Source: Saccharomonospora marina XMU15
Lineage (GTDB): Bacteria > Actinomycetota > Actinomycetes > Mycobacteriales > Pseudonocardiaceae
Direction: 5' to 3'
Assembly (NCBI RefSeq): GCF_000244955.1
Contig: NZ_CM001439.1
Location: forward strand, 777,767-841,766
Length of the DNA: 64,000 nucleotides
Shown here piece by piece: positions 1-9,678 of this stretch; within the stretch, counting starts at the first letter, position 1, and each line of letters begins with the position of its first letter. The position numbers and the translations under genes are program-made. The notes under the pieces were generated by a model. The model did not search any database. It was given only the letters and a program-made list of their open reading frames with translations, and was not told where the DNA came from.

Positions 1-580
1 GGCGCTGGCGCGGGCCGCCGTGGCCACCGGGGACGCCGACGAGGACGGCATCGATCCGGCGGGCGCGCTCGCCGACGCGCTGCTGGGGCTCGCGGCGGAC
101 AACCTCGCGCTCGGCAGGTTCGGCACGGCGCAGCGGTTGCTGGAGCGGGCACGGTCAGCGCACCCGGTGTGGCGTATCGAGGTGCGCACGTGCTGGGTCA
201 CAGCGGAACTCTCGTTGGCCCGTGGCCTGGCCGACGACGCCGTTTTGCCCGCGAAACGTGCTTTGGGGCTGTCGCGGCAGCGAGGGGCGGCCCGGCATGT
301 GGTGAAGTCCGAACTGGTGCTGGCGGCCGCGCTGGCCGCGACCGGTGACCAGGACGCCCGCGTGCGTGCGGAAGCTCTCGTCGGCTCCGCGCTGGAAGCG
401 GCGCACAGGTGGGAGCTTCGCTCGCTGACGTGGCCTGCCAGGTTGTTGGCCGCCGACCTCGATCCCGCCAACGCCGAATGGAATCGGTCCAGAGTTACCC
501 GCGAGTTACACGCTCTGTTACTGGCTGCCGACCCGGCCGGAAAGCGGTTGGCATTCCGTTCGGCATGGGTCCCGATCTAG
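1..580 (+). CDS. C-terminal part of an unidentified helical (TPR-like) protein, cut by the window edge
   Basis: The frame is open to the left edge (codons run from position 2), so only the last ~192 residues are seen. They are Ala/Leu/Arg-rich and look like stacked helical hairpins of the TPR type, for example around LGRFGTAQRLLERARS and VKSELVLAAALAATGD; no catalytic motif is visible. The stop is TAG at 578-580. The next gene, 140 nt downstream, is an atypical LuxR-type regulator with its own Shine-Dalgarno sequence. An upstream neighbour of sigD in mycobacteria is a conserved hypothetical protein and this could be its counterpart, but I cannot confirm that. An exact 20-nt copy of a hairpin-repeat arm lies in frame at 241-260, encoding the stretch around VLPAKR. 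Function unknown. Confidence 0.6.
   Translation, partial: ALARAAVATGDADEDGIDPAGALADALLGLAADNLALGRFGTAQRLLERARSAHPVWRIEVRTCWVTAELSLARGLADDAVLPAKRALGLSRQRGAARHVVKSELVLAAALAATGDQDARVRAEALVGSALEAAHRWELRSLTWPARLLAADLDPANAEWNRSRVTRELHALLLAADPAGKRLAFRSAWVPI
241..260 (+). repeat. Single arm of dispersed hairpin repeat, inside coding sequence
   Basis: These 20 nt are identical to 20 of the 21 nt in the left arm of the intergenic inverted repeat at 6449-6469, and related to the arms at 34643-34705. Here only one arm is present and it is translated in frame within the first gene. A chance 20-nt identity in 64 kb is very unlikely. Confidence 0.75.
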
Positions 581-720
581 GCTGTTACCTGCGGCACATC
601 GTCCATACCGACATCCGGGCGAGGGTTTCTCCAAAAAAAGCCACCAGATCGTGTCAAGGTGGAACCTAAAGCGTCCGATAGGGGATATGGAATGTCACCC
701 GGCTGCAGGAAGGAAACCCC

Positions 721-1317
721 GTGACGACGGTCTTGATCTGCGACGACCGACGCAGTGTCCGCGAAGGGCTGACCCGCGTGATGTCCGCCGTTTCCGGCGT
801 CAGTCGTATCGACTGTGTAGCGCACGGTGACGAGTTGCTTGCCAGGTATTCCCGGCAGCCGGTCGACGTGGTGCTCGTGGGCACGCAGCGCGCTGTCCCC
901 ACCGGTGTGGAAGCGACTCGCAGGCTGGTCTCGGCCAACCCGCAGGCCAACGTGATCGTGTTCGGTGCCCCGGACGACGCGGGCAGCATCGCCGCGGCCA
1001 TCGCGGGCGGTGCGCGTGGCTACCTTCGGTGGGACGCCTCCCGTCCCGAACTGGTGGCCGCGCTGGCCCACACGCTCGCCAGCACCTCGGTGCCCGCTCC
1101 CCGGCAGCCCTCCGATCCCGGTGTGCAGCTGACCGAGCGCGAACTGCAGGTGCTGCGCGGCATGAGCCAGGGCAAGAGCAACGGTCAGATCGGTCGTGAG
1201 CTCTACCTGTCCGAGGACACGGTCAAGACCCACGCGCGGCGGCTGTTCCGCAAGCTCGGCGTCCGTGACCGTGCGCAGGCAGTCGCGCACGGCTTCCGCC
1301 GCGGGCTCGTTTCCTGA
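721..1317 (+). CDS. Atypical LuxR/NarL-family regulator with degenerate receiver domain
   Basis: 198 residues: an N-terminal receiver-like domain (about 1-120) and a C-terminal LuxR helix-turn-helix (about 133-195, LTERELQVLRGMSQGKSNGQ... then DTVKTHARRLFRKLG). The acidic pair Asp8-Asp9 is kept. The usual phosphoacceptor Asp is Gly54 (VVLVGTQ where DVVLMDV is expected), the conserved Ser/Thr is Gly (VFGAPDD) and the conserved Lys is Trp (GYLRWDAS). It probably acts without aspartate phosphorylation. The GTG start is set by GGAAGG about 9 nt upstream. No histidine kinase is adjacent; a hairpin terminator follows at 1360-1392, then sigD. DNA-binding targets are unknown. Confidence 0.85.
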   Translation: MTTVLICDDRRSVREGLTRVMSAVSGVSRIDCVAHGDELLARYSRQPVDVVLVGTQRAVPTGVEATRRLVSANPQANVIVFGAPDDAGSIAAAIAGGARGYLRWDASRPELVAALAHTLASTSVPAPRQPSDPGVQLTERELQVLRGMSQGKSNGQIGRELYLSEDTVKTHARRLFRKLGVRDRAQAVAHGFRRGLVS

Positions 1318-1359
1318 CGCGCGGGCGTACGGCCGGAAACTCCTATCCCTTCGAAAGTG

Positions 1360-1392
1360 GCACGCCACATCGGTGAGACCGGTGTGGCGTGC
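1360..1392 (+). terminator. Hairpin terminator after the LuxR-type regulator
   Basis: A 10-bp perfect stem (1360-1369 with 1383-1392) continues through a T-G pair into a 4-bp inner stem, CGGT with ACCG, with loop GAG. It lies 43 nt after the stop of the regulator and before the sigD promoter. There is no U-tract, as is usual in high-GC actinobacteria. Confidence 0.6.
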
Positions 1393-1432
1393 TCGTGTCG
1401 CTACCGTCTGACTTCGCAGGCGGGCGACCTTG

Positions 1433-1460
1433 TTGAAGTCTGGACTAAAGCTGATACGGT
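1433..1460 (+). promoter_or_regulatory. Probable housekeeping-type promoter for sigD-rsdA
   Basis: TTGAAG (1433-1438), a 16-nt spacer and TACGGT (1455-1460) fit actinobacterial vegetative promoter elements. Transcription would begin near 1467, leaving a leader of roughly 55-155 nt depending on which sigD start is used. Confidence 0.4.
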
Positions 1461-1621
1461 CGCATCTCCGCAGCTTGCGAGGTGCAGGAGGCACCAAGAG
1501 CCGACCGTGAACGAAAAGGGCGGTGCCGGAAGGTACGGTAGTTGTCACCGGCGTGAGGGACTCGCGTTTCGCGCGCCGGCTTCTTTGCACGCCTGACGTA
1601 ACACCGGGACTGTTGTCTGCG

Positions 1622-2194
1622 ATGGCCACTGTGGGGGATGGACTAGACGAATCAGTCGCCGCCGCTGTCGAGGGTGACCCTCAAGCAGTCGAGCGGCTGC
1701 TGGCCGCTATCCGTCCCCTTGTGGTGCGGTATTGCCGTGCCAGGGTAGGCAGGCAGGAACGCTCGTTCGCTTCGGCGGACGACGTAGCCCAGGAGGTGTG
1801 TCTCGCGGTGCTCACGGCATTGCCCTCGTACCGTGATCAAGGCCGTCCCTTCCTGGCTTTCGTCTACGGAATCGCCCAGCACAAGGTGGCCGACGCGCAC
1901 CGCGCGGCCGCGCGGAACCGGGCAGAACCGGTCGCGGAGCTCCCGGACGAGATCGAAGGCGGTGTCGGCCCCGAACAGCGGGCTCTACAGGGCGAGCTGA
2001 ACGAACGGATGTCGCAGTTGCTGCAGGTCCTGCCGGAGAAACAACGCGAGATCGTGGTGTTGCGTGTGGTCGTCGGTCTTTCCGCTGAAGAAACCGCAGA
2101 GGCCGTGGGCTCGACGCCCGGCGCGGTCAGGGTCGCCCAGCACCGTGCCCTGGCGCGACTACGCAAGGCACTGGCCGCTGAGGAGGTGGTCTGA
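1622..2194 (+). CDS. sigD: RNA polymerase sigma factor SigD (ECF type)
   Basis: About 190 residues. Region 2 lies at about 20-85 (AIRPLVVRYCRARVG, then SADDVAQEVCLAVLTALPSY and FLAFVYGIAQHKVADAHR) and region 4 at about 130-180 (LPEKQREIVVLRVVVGLSAEETA, GSTPGAVRVAQHRALARL). These match what I remember of mycobacterial SigD, and the order sigD, anti-sigma gene, DUF5319, guaB2, guaB3 is the same. I chose ATG 1622 because the protein family begins about there. A GTG at 1523, with purine-rich sequence before it, would add 33 residues in the same frame. The stop is immediately followed by the GTG of rsdA, so translation is probably coupled. Confidence 0.9.
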   Translation: MATVGDGLDESVAAAVEGDPQAVERLLAAIRPLVVRYCRARVGRQERSFASADDVAQEVCLAVLTALPSYRDQGRPFLAFVYGIAQHKVADAHRAAARNRAEPVAELPDEIEGGVGPEQRALQGELNERMSQLLQVLPEKQREIVVLRVVVGLSAEETAEAVGSTPGAVRVAQHRALARLRKALAAEEVV

Positions 2195-3157
2195 GTGGCG
2201 GAACGCGACGACAACCAGGAGCACGAGTTCAACGGCGGCGCGAACGGGCGCGACACCGGGCCCGAGAACGGGTCGGCGCCCCCGCCGCCACAGCACGACC
2301 CTTCCGACCACGAGCGAGTGGCGTCGACGTCGGAGCTTTCCGCTATCCAGGCCGATGACGCGTTGCTGGACGCTCTCGGCGGCTCCGACCCCCGCGTCGC
2401 TGACGAACTCGGAGATCAGGAACTCAACGCGTTGTTGCTGTCGTGGCGGCGCGACATCGACAGCGAGCCCATCCCGGAACTCGTCGATGTGCCCGCAGCC
2501 ACCACCACGGTCAGAACCGCCTCGCTTGCCAGACGCAAGGGCGCTCGTGTGCGCAGACGCATGCTCGTACCCGTCGCCGCGGCCGCGGCGGTGCTTGCCA
2601 TCGGGTTCACGGGCACGGCTCTGGCCGCTCGCGACGCCCAACCCGGCGACACGCTCTGGGGCCTGAGCAAGGTGCTCTACGCCGACCATGCCCGTTCGGT
2701 GGAGGCCGCGGCATCGGTACGTACGGACCTGCAAAAGGCCTATCTCGCCATCGCGCAGGAGCGCTACGACGACGCCCGCAGGGCACTGTGGCAGGCCGAG
2801 CGCACGTTGCAGCAGGTGACTGCCGAGGAGGAGTTGGTTCAGCTCAAGGCACGTCACACCGAGCTGATGGCTCAGCTGGAGGAACCGCAGGAAGACCGCA
2901 ACACCAGCACCAGCCCGACCACTACCAGCGACAGCACGTCCAGCTCTACCGACTCATCGACGACCACGCCGACGTCTCCGCAGGTGGAGCCGCTTCCTGC
3001 TGAGCCGGACAGCACCTCCACGAGTTCCACAACCGCGCCGCCGAGTTCAACCACGCCGACTTCGCCGAGCTCGTCCACCGACGACAGCACAGGCAGCGAG
3101 TCGGGCCGCAGCCCCGGCTACGGGGCCTCGGTGGAGTTTGCCGATCCGACGAGCTGA
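2195..3157 (+). CDS. rsdA: Anti-sigma-D factor RsdA
   Basis: 320 residues. The N-terminal cytoplasmic part carries the SigD-binding segment (DDALLDALGG, then LGDQELNALLLSWRRDIDS, about 54-92). One membrane helix is at about 123-145, followed by an outer helical region (about 150-225) and a Ser/Thr/Pro-rich tail to the end. The architecture matches the RsdA_SigD_bd family, a membrane anti-sigma factor released by regulated proteolysis in mycobacteria. It starts with GTG directly after the sigD stop, with no intergenic base. The low-complexity tail is typical of cell-wall-spanning segments. Confidence 0.9.
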   Translation: MAERDDNQEHEFNGGANGRDTGPENGSAPPPPQHDPSDHERVASTSELSAIQADDALLDALGGSDPRVADELGDQELNALLLSWRRDIDSEPIPELVDVPAATTTVRTASLARRKGARVRRRMLVPVAAAAAVLAIGFTGTALAARDAQPGDTLWGLSKVLYADHARSVEAAASVRTDLQKAYLAIAQERYDDARRALWQAERTLQQVTAEEELVQLKARHTELMAQLEEPQEDRNTSTSPTTTSDSTSSSTDSSTTTPTSPQVEPLPAEPDSTSTSSTTAPPSSTTPTSPSSSTDDSTGSESGRSPGYGASVEFADPTS

Positions 3158-3166
3158 CGAGGACGT

Positions 3167-3203
3167 GGAAAGGTAGCGCGGTGACCAGCCGCGCTACCTT
3201 TCC
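3167..3203. terminator. Bidirectional terminator between rsdA and DUF5319 gene
   Basis: A perfect 15-bp inverted repeat (3167-3181 and 3189-3203) with a 7-nt loop sits in the 52-nt gap between two convergent genes. Confidence 0.85.
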
Positions 3204-3209
3204 GTGAGA

Positions 3210-3605
3210 TCAGTAGGCGCTCTCGGTGGCCGTGATGCCGTCGGCGAACCCGCGGCAGTAGTCCCAGCTCACATAGTCGGCCGGGTTGGGGTCGTAAGCG
3301 GGCTCGTGCGGGCGCATCTGCCCGTCGGCGAGCAACTGTTCCAGGCTCGCGCGCAGTAGGTGCCAGTCGTGATAGTGCGGCTGGTCGCATTCGCCGCAAT
3401 CCACGACGATTCCCCGGATACCCCGCGGCTCCAGCAGTGCCTGGTAGACAGCGAGGTCCGAGAGATCCGCGAGTAGCTCCGAACGCTCGTCCGGGCTCAT
3501 CGGCTCGCCCGAGGGCTCGTCGATGGCCGCGATCTCCTTGGCCGGGTCGTTCGGGTCGTCGGCGAACGGGTCTGGGGGCAACACATCGTGCGGCACGGCC
3601 TGCAC
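3210..3605 (-). CDS. DUF5319 family protein
   Basis: 131 residues, acidic, no membrane segment or signal peptide. A Cys/His-rich core reads VVDCGECDQPHYHDWHLL (about 68-86) and the end has WDYCRGFADGI. The Cys and His residues suggest metal binding but this is inference. It corresponds in position and size to the conserved mycobacterial gene between rsdA and guaB2. It is divergent from guaB (98 nt apart) and convergent with rsdA, sharing its terminator. The GTG start at 3605 is tentative. Confidence 0.8.
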   Translation of the reverse strand: MQAVPHDVLPPDPFADDPNDPAKEIAAIDEPSGEPMSPDERSELLADLSDLAVYQALLEPRGIRGIVVDCGECDQPHYHDWHLLRASLEQLLADGQMRPHEPAYDPNPADYVSWDYCRGFADGITATESAY

Positions 3606-3700
3606 GGTACCGGGCGGGCCCCCGGGTACGTCCAGATACCATCGCTAACAGGTCTGCAAAACCCCCCGTTGGTTCATCAGTCGAGGAAGGTCAGCCGTAA

Positions 3701-5248
<1,548 letters not shown>

Positions 5249-5311
5249 CCGGACGGACTCGGCAGGGTGCCGACAATGGTCCGGCAGTATTGGCTCCAGG
5301 AGGGACTTCAC

Positions 5312-6445
5312 GTGCGGGATCTGGTCGAGATCGGCATGGGGCGCACCGCGCGGCGGTCGTATGACCTCGATGACATCGACATCGTGCCTTCGCGGCGCAC
5401 GCGCTCGTCAAAGGTGGTGTCGACGGGTTGGCAGATCGACGCCTACCGCTTCGAACTGCCGCTGGTGACCCACCCGACGGACGCGGTGGTCTCGCCGGGG
5501 ACCGCGGTGTCCATCGGCAAGCTCGGGGGTCTGGGGGTGCTCAACGCCGAGGGGTTGTGGGCGCGGCACGCCGACGCCGACGCGGCACTGGGCCGCATCG
5601 CCGACGCCGCGAAAGCGGGCGCCGAGTGGTCCGAACTCGTGGGGTTGCTGCAGGAATTGCACTCCGCGCCCATCCGTTCGGACCTGCTCGTCGAGGCGAT
5701 CCGGGGTGTGCGTGAGGCTGGTGTCACCGTGGCCGCGCGGGTCAGCCCGCAGCACGCGGCCGAACTCACTCCCGACCTGTTGGCGGCCGGCGTCGAGATC
5801 CTCGTGGTGCAGGGCACCATCGTGTCTGCGGAGCACGTGGCCCGCGACGGTGATCCGCTGAACCTGAAGCAGTTCATCTCCGACCTCGATGTTCCCGTGA
5901 TCGCGGGCGGCGTGAGCGACTACCGCACCGCGATGCATCTGATGCGGACGGGCGCTGCCGGGGTCATCGTCGGACACGGGCACAGCCCCGGTGTGACGAG
6001 CACCGACCGGGTGCTTGGTATCGGTGTGCCGATGGCGACCGCGATCATCGATGCCGCCGCCGCGCGCCGTGACTACCTCGACGAGACGGGCGGGAGGTAC
6101 GTGCACGTACTCGCCGACGGCGGGGTGAACTGCAGCGGCGACATCGCGAAGGCGATCGCCTGCGGTGCGGATGCGGTGATGCTCGGTGCGCCGCTTGCCG
6201 CCTGCAGCGAGGCGCCGGGCAGGGGGTTGTACTGGACTGCGGCCGCTGCCCACCCGTCGCTGCCGCGCTCGCGGGTGACGCAGGTGGCCAACCAGGATGT
6301 GGACCTCAAGACCTTGCTGCACGGTCCCGCGACGGATGCCGAGGGCGTGGTGAATCTCTTCGGTGCGTTGCGCCGCGCGCTCGCCAAGACCGGCTACTCC
6401 GACCTGAAGGAATTTCAGAAGGTCGGCCTCACCGTGCGCGCCTGA
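5312..6445 (+). CDS. guaB3: GuaB3 family IMP dehydrogenase-related protein
   Basis: 377 residues, shorter than guaB and without CBS domains. It has the IMPDH/GMP reductase barrel, with LADGGVNCSGDIAKAIACGA and GADAVMLGAPLAACSEAPGRG near the end. The N-terminus VEIGMGRTARRSY is that of the actinobacterial GuaB3 subfamily, whose exact role is unsettled. The GTG at 5312 is chosen because AGGAGGGA lies 7 nt upstream; an in-frame codon at 5267 would extend it without support. It is probably co-transcribed with guaB and ends just before the inverted repeat at 6449. Confidence 0.92.
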   Translation: MRDLVEIGMGRTARRSYDLDDIDIVPSRRTRSSKVVSTGWQIDAYRFELPLVTHPTDAVVSPGTAVSIGKLGGLGVLNAEGLWARHADADAALGRIADAAKAGAEWSELVGLLQELHSAPIRSDLLVEAIRGVREAGVTVAARVSPQHAAELTPDLLAAGVEILVVQGTIVSAEHVARDGDPLNLKQFISDLDVPVIAGGVSDYRTAMHLMRTGAAGVIVGHGHSPGVTSTDRVLGIGVPMATAIIDAAAARRDYLDETGGRYVHVLADGGVNCSGDIAKAIACGADAVMLGAPLAACSEAPGRGLYWTAAAAHPSLPRSRVTQVANQDVDLKTLLHGPATDAEGVVNLFGALRRALAKTGYSDLKEFQKVGLTVRA

Positions 6446-6448
6446 ACC

Positions 6449-6510
6449 GCGTTTTGCCCGCGAAACGTGGTCCGTGGGCCTGCGCAGGGCACGTTTCGCG
6501 GGCAAAACGC
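6449..6510. repeat. Dispersed hairpin repeat, probable terminator after guaB3
   Basis: Two perfect 21-nt inverted arms (6449-6469 and 6490-6510) around a 20-nt spacer begin 4 nt after the guaB3 stop. The core TTTTGCCCGCGAAACG recurs at 241-260 and, diverged, at 34643-34705. It probably terminates the guaB-guaB3 transcript. Confidence 0.85.
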
Positions 6511-6582
6511 TGTCCTCGACCTTGGTAACTCGGCAGTAACTTACCTCTGGTCAGAAGTGTTGTCCGGGGCTAGGCTTTACCT

Positions 6583-8286
6583 GTGACTTCGCGTAACACC
6601 ATCGAGCCCGACTACGACGTGATCGTGGTCGGTTCCGGCTTCGGGGGAAGCGTCGCGGCGCTGCGACTCACCGAGAAGGGCTACCGCGTGGCGGTGCTCG
6701 AGGCCGGTCGCAGATTCTCCGACGACGAGTTCGCGAAGACCTCCTGGGACGTGCGCCGATACCTGTGGGCGCCTGCGCTCGGGTGCTACGGCATCCAGCG
6801 CATCCACCTGCTCAAGGACGTCATGGTTCTCGCGGGCGCGGGCGTGGGAGGCGGCTCGCTCGTTTACGCCAACACGCTGTACCGACCGCTGAAGCCGTTC
6901 TACACCGACACCCAGTGGTCCCACATCACCGACTGGGAGGCCGAACTCGCCCCGCACTACGACCAGGCGAGCCGAATGCTCGGCGTGGTCACCAACCCCA
7001 CCGTGACCCCGGTCGACCGGGTGATGCGCAAGGTCGCGGCCGACATGGGCGTGGCCGACAGCTACCACCCCACGCCGGTCGGCGTGTACTTCGGTAATCC
7101 GGGCGAGCAGGTCGCCGACCCCTACTTCGGGGGTGCCGGGCCCGCCCGGACCGGCTGTACCGAATGCGGCTCGTGCATGACCGGTTGCCGGGTGGGCGCG
7201 AAGAACACCTTGGTGAAGAACTACCTCTACCTCGCCGAGCAGGCGGGGGCCGAAGTCGTCCCCCTCACCACTGTGACCGCTGTGCGGCCACGCGGCGACG
7301 ACACGTTCGAAGTCGACGTGCAAAAGACCGGGACCACGGCCCGACGGTTCCGTAGCACTCTCACCGCGCGGCACGTCGTACTCGCGGCAGGCACCTGGGG
7401 CACCCAACGGCTGCTGCACCACATGCGCGACACCGGCGCGTTGCCCCGGCTTTCCGGCAGGCTCGGCGAGCTGACCAGGACCAACTCCGAAGCCATCGTC
7501 GGAGCGGCCCGCACGTCGGTGGACCCGGACAACGACTACAGCCGTGGGGTGGCCATCACCTCCTCGATTCACCCGGACGAGACGACGCACATCGAGCCGG
7601 TGCGCTACGGCAAGGGCAGCAACGCCATGAGCCTGCTGCAAACCATCGCCACCGACGGCGCCTCCGAAGTGCCGCGGTGGCGGCAGGCACTGCGGTTCGC
7701 CCTGCGACACCCGGTTCGGACGCTGAAACTGCTCAGCGGCTACCGGTGGAGCGAGCGCACCGTGATCCTGCTTGTGATGCAAAGCCTCGACAACTCCATC
7801 ACCACCTACACCAAGCGAGGGCTGTTCGGCCGCCGCCGCTACACCTCGAAGCAGGGTCACGGTGCGCCGAACCCGACATTCATCCCCGCCGGTCACGAGG
7901 CGAATCTGCGTACCGCGGAGCACATCGGCGGCACGGCGGGCGGCACCTGGGGCGAGATCTTCAACATCCCCCTCACCGCGCATTTCATCGGTGGCGCCCC
8001 CATCGGCATCAGCGCAGAAGACGGCGTCATCGACCCCTACCACCGGGTTTTCAACTACCCCAACCTGCATGTCGTCGACGGTGCGGCGATCACGGCGAAC
8101 CTCGGGGTCAACCCTTCGCTGACCATCACGGCGCAGGCCGAACGCGCCTTCTCGCTGTGGCCCAACAAGGGTGAGACCGACCCTCGGCCCGCGCAGGGCG
8201 AGAAGTACCGCAGGCTCGATCCGGTGGCCCCGAAGAACCCGGCCGTCCCCGCGCACGCTCCCGCGGCGCTCACCGTGGAGACGTAG
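6583..8286 (+). CDS. choD: GMC family FAD oxidoreductase (ChoD-like, annotated cholesterol oxidase in relatives)
   Basis: 567 residues. The N-terminal FAD-binding fold is YDVIVVGSGFGGSVAA (about 10-25); GAGVGGGSLVYANTL is near residue 86. A Cys-rich segment CTECGSCMTGCRVGAKNTL (about 190-208) follows, as in the ChoD subgroup, and the C-terminal GMC signature region includes HVVDGAAITANLGVNPSLTI. The gene sits after guaB3 as choD does in mycobacteria. Whether cholesterol is the true substrate of this subgroup is doubtful, so only the flavin oxidoreductase class is secure. No secretion signal is seen. Its end overlaps the convergent aldehyde dehydrogenase gene by 17 nt. Confidence 0.85.
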   Translation: MTSRNTIEPDYDVIVVGSGFGGSVAALRLTEKGYRVAVLEAGRRFSDDEFAKTSWDVRRYLWAPALGCYGIQRIHLLKDVMVLAGAGVGGGSLVYANTLYRPLKPFYTDTQWSHITDWEAELAPHYDQASRMLGVVTNPTVTPVDRVMRKVAADMGVADSYHPTPVGVYFGNPGEQVADPYFGGAGPARTGCTECGSCMTGCRVGAKNTLVKNYLYLAEQAGAEVVPLTTVTAVRPRGDDTFEVDVQKTGTTARRFRSTLTARHVVLAAGTWGTQRLLHHMRDTGALPRLSGRLGELTRTNSEAIVGAARTSVDPDNDYSRGVAITSSIHPDETTHIEPVRYGKGSNAMSLLQTIATDGASEVPRWRQALRFALRHPVRTLKLLSGYRWSERTVILLVMQSLDNSITTYTKRGLFGRRRYTSKQGHGAPNPTFIPAGHEANLRTAEHIGGTAGGTWGEIFNIPLTAHFIGGAPIGISAEDGVIDPYHRVFNYPNLHVVDGAAITANLGVNPSLTITAQAERAFSLWPNKGETDPRPAQGEKYRRLDPVAPKNPAVPAHAPAALTVET

Positions 8287-9583
8287 GGGCAGGCAGCACG
8301 GTGATGCGCTCCTCGGTGAGGGTCTGGATGGCTCCTCCCACCGAATCCGGCCGGTAGATCGGCACGTCACCGATGGTCACCTCGCCCGCGTCGAGGTCGG
8401 CGGAGGCCCGCAGCGCCAGTTGGACATCGCGGGTGAACACTCCCGTCCTCGGCCCCTTCGCCGCCTCGAAAGCAGCTTCGATCGATTCGGCGACAGTGAC
8501 CACCAGTACGGGGCCGAACGCCGTTGGACGCAACACCCGGGCCTGGGCACCGACATCGGTGAGCAGTGTGGGTTCCACGGTGTTGTCGGTCCGGGTGCCG
8601 CCCGTGAGCAGTTTGGCGCCCTCCGTAACAGCCTCTTCGATCCAGCCGACGACCCGTTGCGCCGCGGACTCGTCAGCCATCGGGCCGACGGAGACGCTGC
8701 TGTCATATGGATCGCCGATGCGCTGGTCGCGCACCGCTTCCGCCAGTTTCGGCACGAAGTCGGCCGCGATGGCTCGCTGCACCACCACCCGCCGCACCGC
8801 GACGCACGACTGCCCAGCCTGTCCGGTTCCCGCCGCGGCGATGCGGCGGGCTGCGTGGTCGAGATCGGGCCAGTCCGCCAGGACGATGGCCGCCGCCTGG
8901 CCACAGCCGGTCTCCGGCACAGGCACCAGCCGGGTGTCGGTTTCCAGCGTGGCGGTGTCCTCGACCGGCAGCACGGAGAACGCCTCGTCCGGCAGGTCGG
9001 CGTTGGCCAGCAACTCACCCAACGCCAGTGCCGAGAGCGGAGCCCGCTGCGTGGGTACGAGCACCACCGGCGCCGCGGCGGCCAGCGAAGCGGCGACCGC
9101 GCGGGCGGCCATGCCCAAAGGCGCGTGGAAGGGCACCTCTCCCAGTGCCGGTCCTCTCGGCACGCGCCGCGTCAGCGTCACCGTTCCCTCGCCCGCGGTG
9201 TCGGACTCCTGCCGCCGCGTTTCGCAGGCTAACCGCGCCGCGGACCGCAGCGTGGCGGTCGCCTCACCTACCTCGGCCTCGGCCCAGCGCAGCGGCTTGC
9301 CGCTCTCCGCCGTGATCATTTCCGCGAGTTCGTCGGCTCGGGTGGACAACCCGCGTGCCAACCGTTCCAGCGTGGTCGCCCTGTGCCTTGCCGAACTGGA
9401 GCGCACCTGCGCAGCGATACTCGCCGCCGCCGTCACGGCGTGCTCGACCTGCTGCTCGTCGGGGACGGCAACGGTGGCCACCTCGGTACCGTCGTAAGGG
9501 TGGGCGATGGTCACCGTGCGGCTGCCCTGCTCCGCGCGGCCTGCTACCCACACAGCCCTCGGCCGCGGCGTGATGGTGTCCAT
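8270..9583 (-). CDS. Degenerate aldehyde dehydrogenase family protein
   Basis: 437 residues, about 40-50 shorter than typical NAD(P)-dependent aldehyde dehydrogenases. The fold is clear ([57 protein letters not shown]). Nucleophile Cys260 and a Glu (ETGCG, residue 224) remain. The oxyanion Asn of PWNFPL is His153 (PFHAPL), the cofactor-binding Lys of KPSE is Val176 (VLVPTQ), the GSTxxG segment is missing and the EEIFGP motif reads RPTAFGP. Normal NAD(P)-dependent catalysis is doubtful. ATG 9583 is preferred; upstream in-frame codons would run across the guaA start. Confidence 0.8.
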   Translation of the reverse strand: MDTITPRPRAVWVAGRAEQGSRTVTIAHPYDGTEVATVAVPDEQQVEHAVTAAASIAAQVRSSSARHRATTLERLARGLSTRADELAEMITAESGKPLRWAEAEVGEATATLRSAARLACETRRQESDTAGEGTVTLTRRVPRGPALGEVPFHAPLGMAARAVAASLAAAAPVVLVPTQRAPLSALALGELLANADLPDEAFSVLPVEDTATLETDTRLVPVPETGCGQAAAIVLADWPDLDHAARRIAAAGTGQAGQSCVAVRRVVVQRAIAADFVPKLAEAVRDQRIGDPYDSSVSVGPMADESAAQRVVGWIEEAVTEGAKLLTGGTRTDNTVEPTLLTDVGAQARVLRPTAFGPVLVVTVAESIEAAFEAAKGPRTGVFTRDVQLALRASADLDAGEVTIGDVPIYRPDSVGGAIQTLTEERITVLPAPTSPR

Positions 9584-9678
9584 GCCAGCACGGTAACGGT
9601 GACCTGCGCTCATCGCGCGGCGGTTCACCTGCGACGATGGGTACGGCAACTCGTCCGATCGCCAGGAGGTCCGCGGAA

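Noticed and set aside
1507-1596. 29-codon frame with AGGAGG far upstream in the sigD leader
   Set aside because: Spacing to the ribosome site is about 15 nt and the product has no recognisable character; it overlaps the possible longer sigD start.
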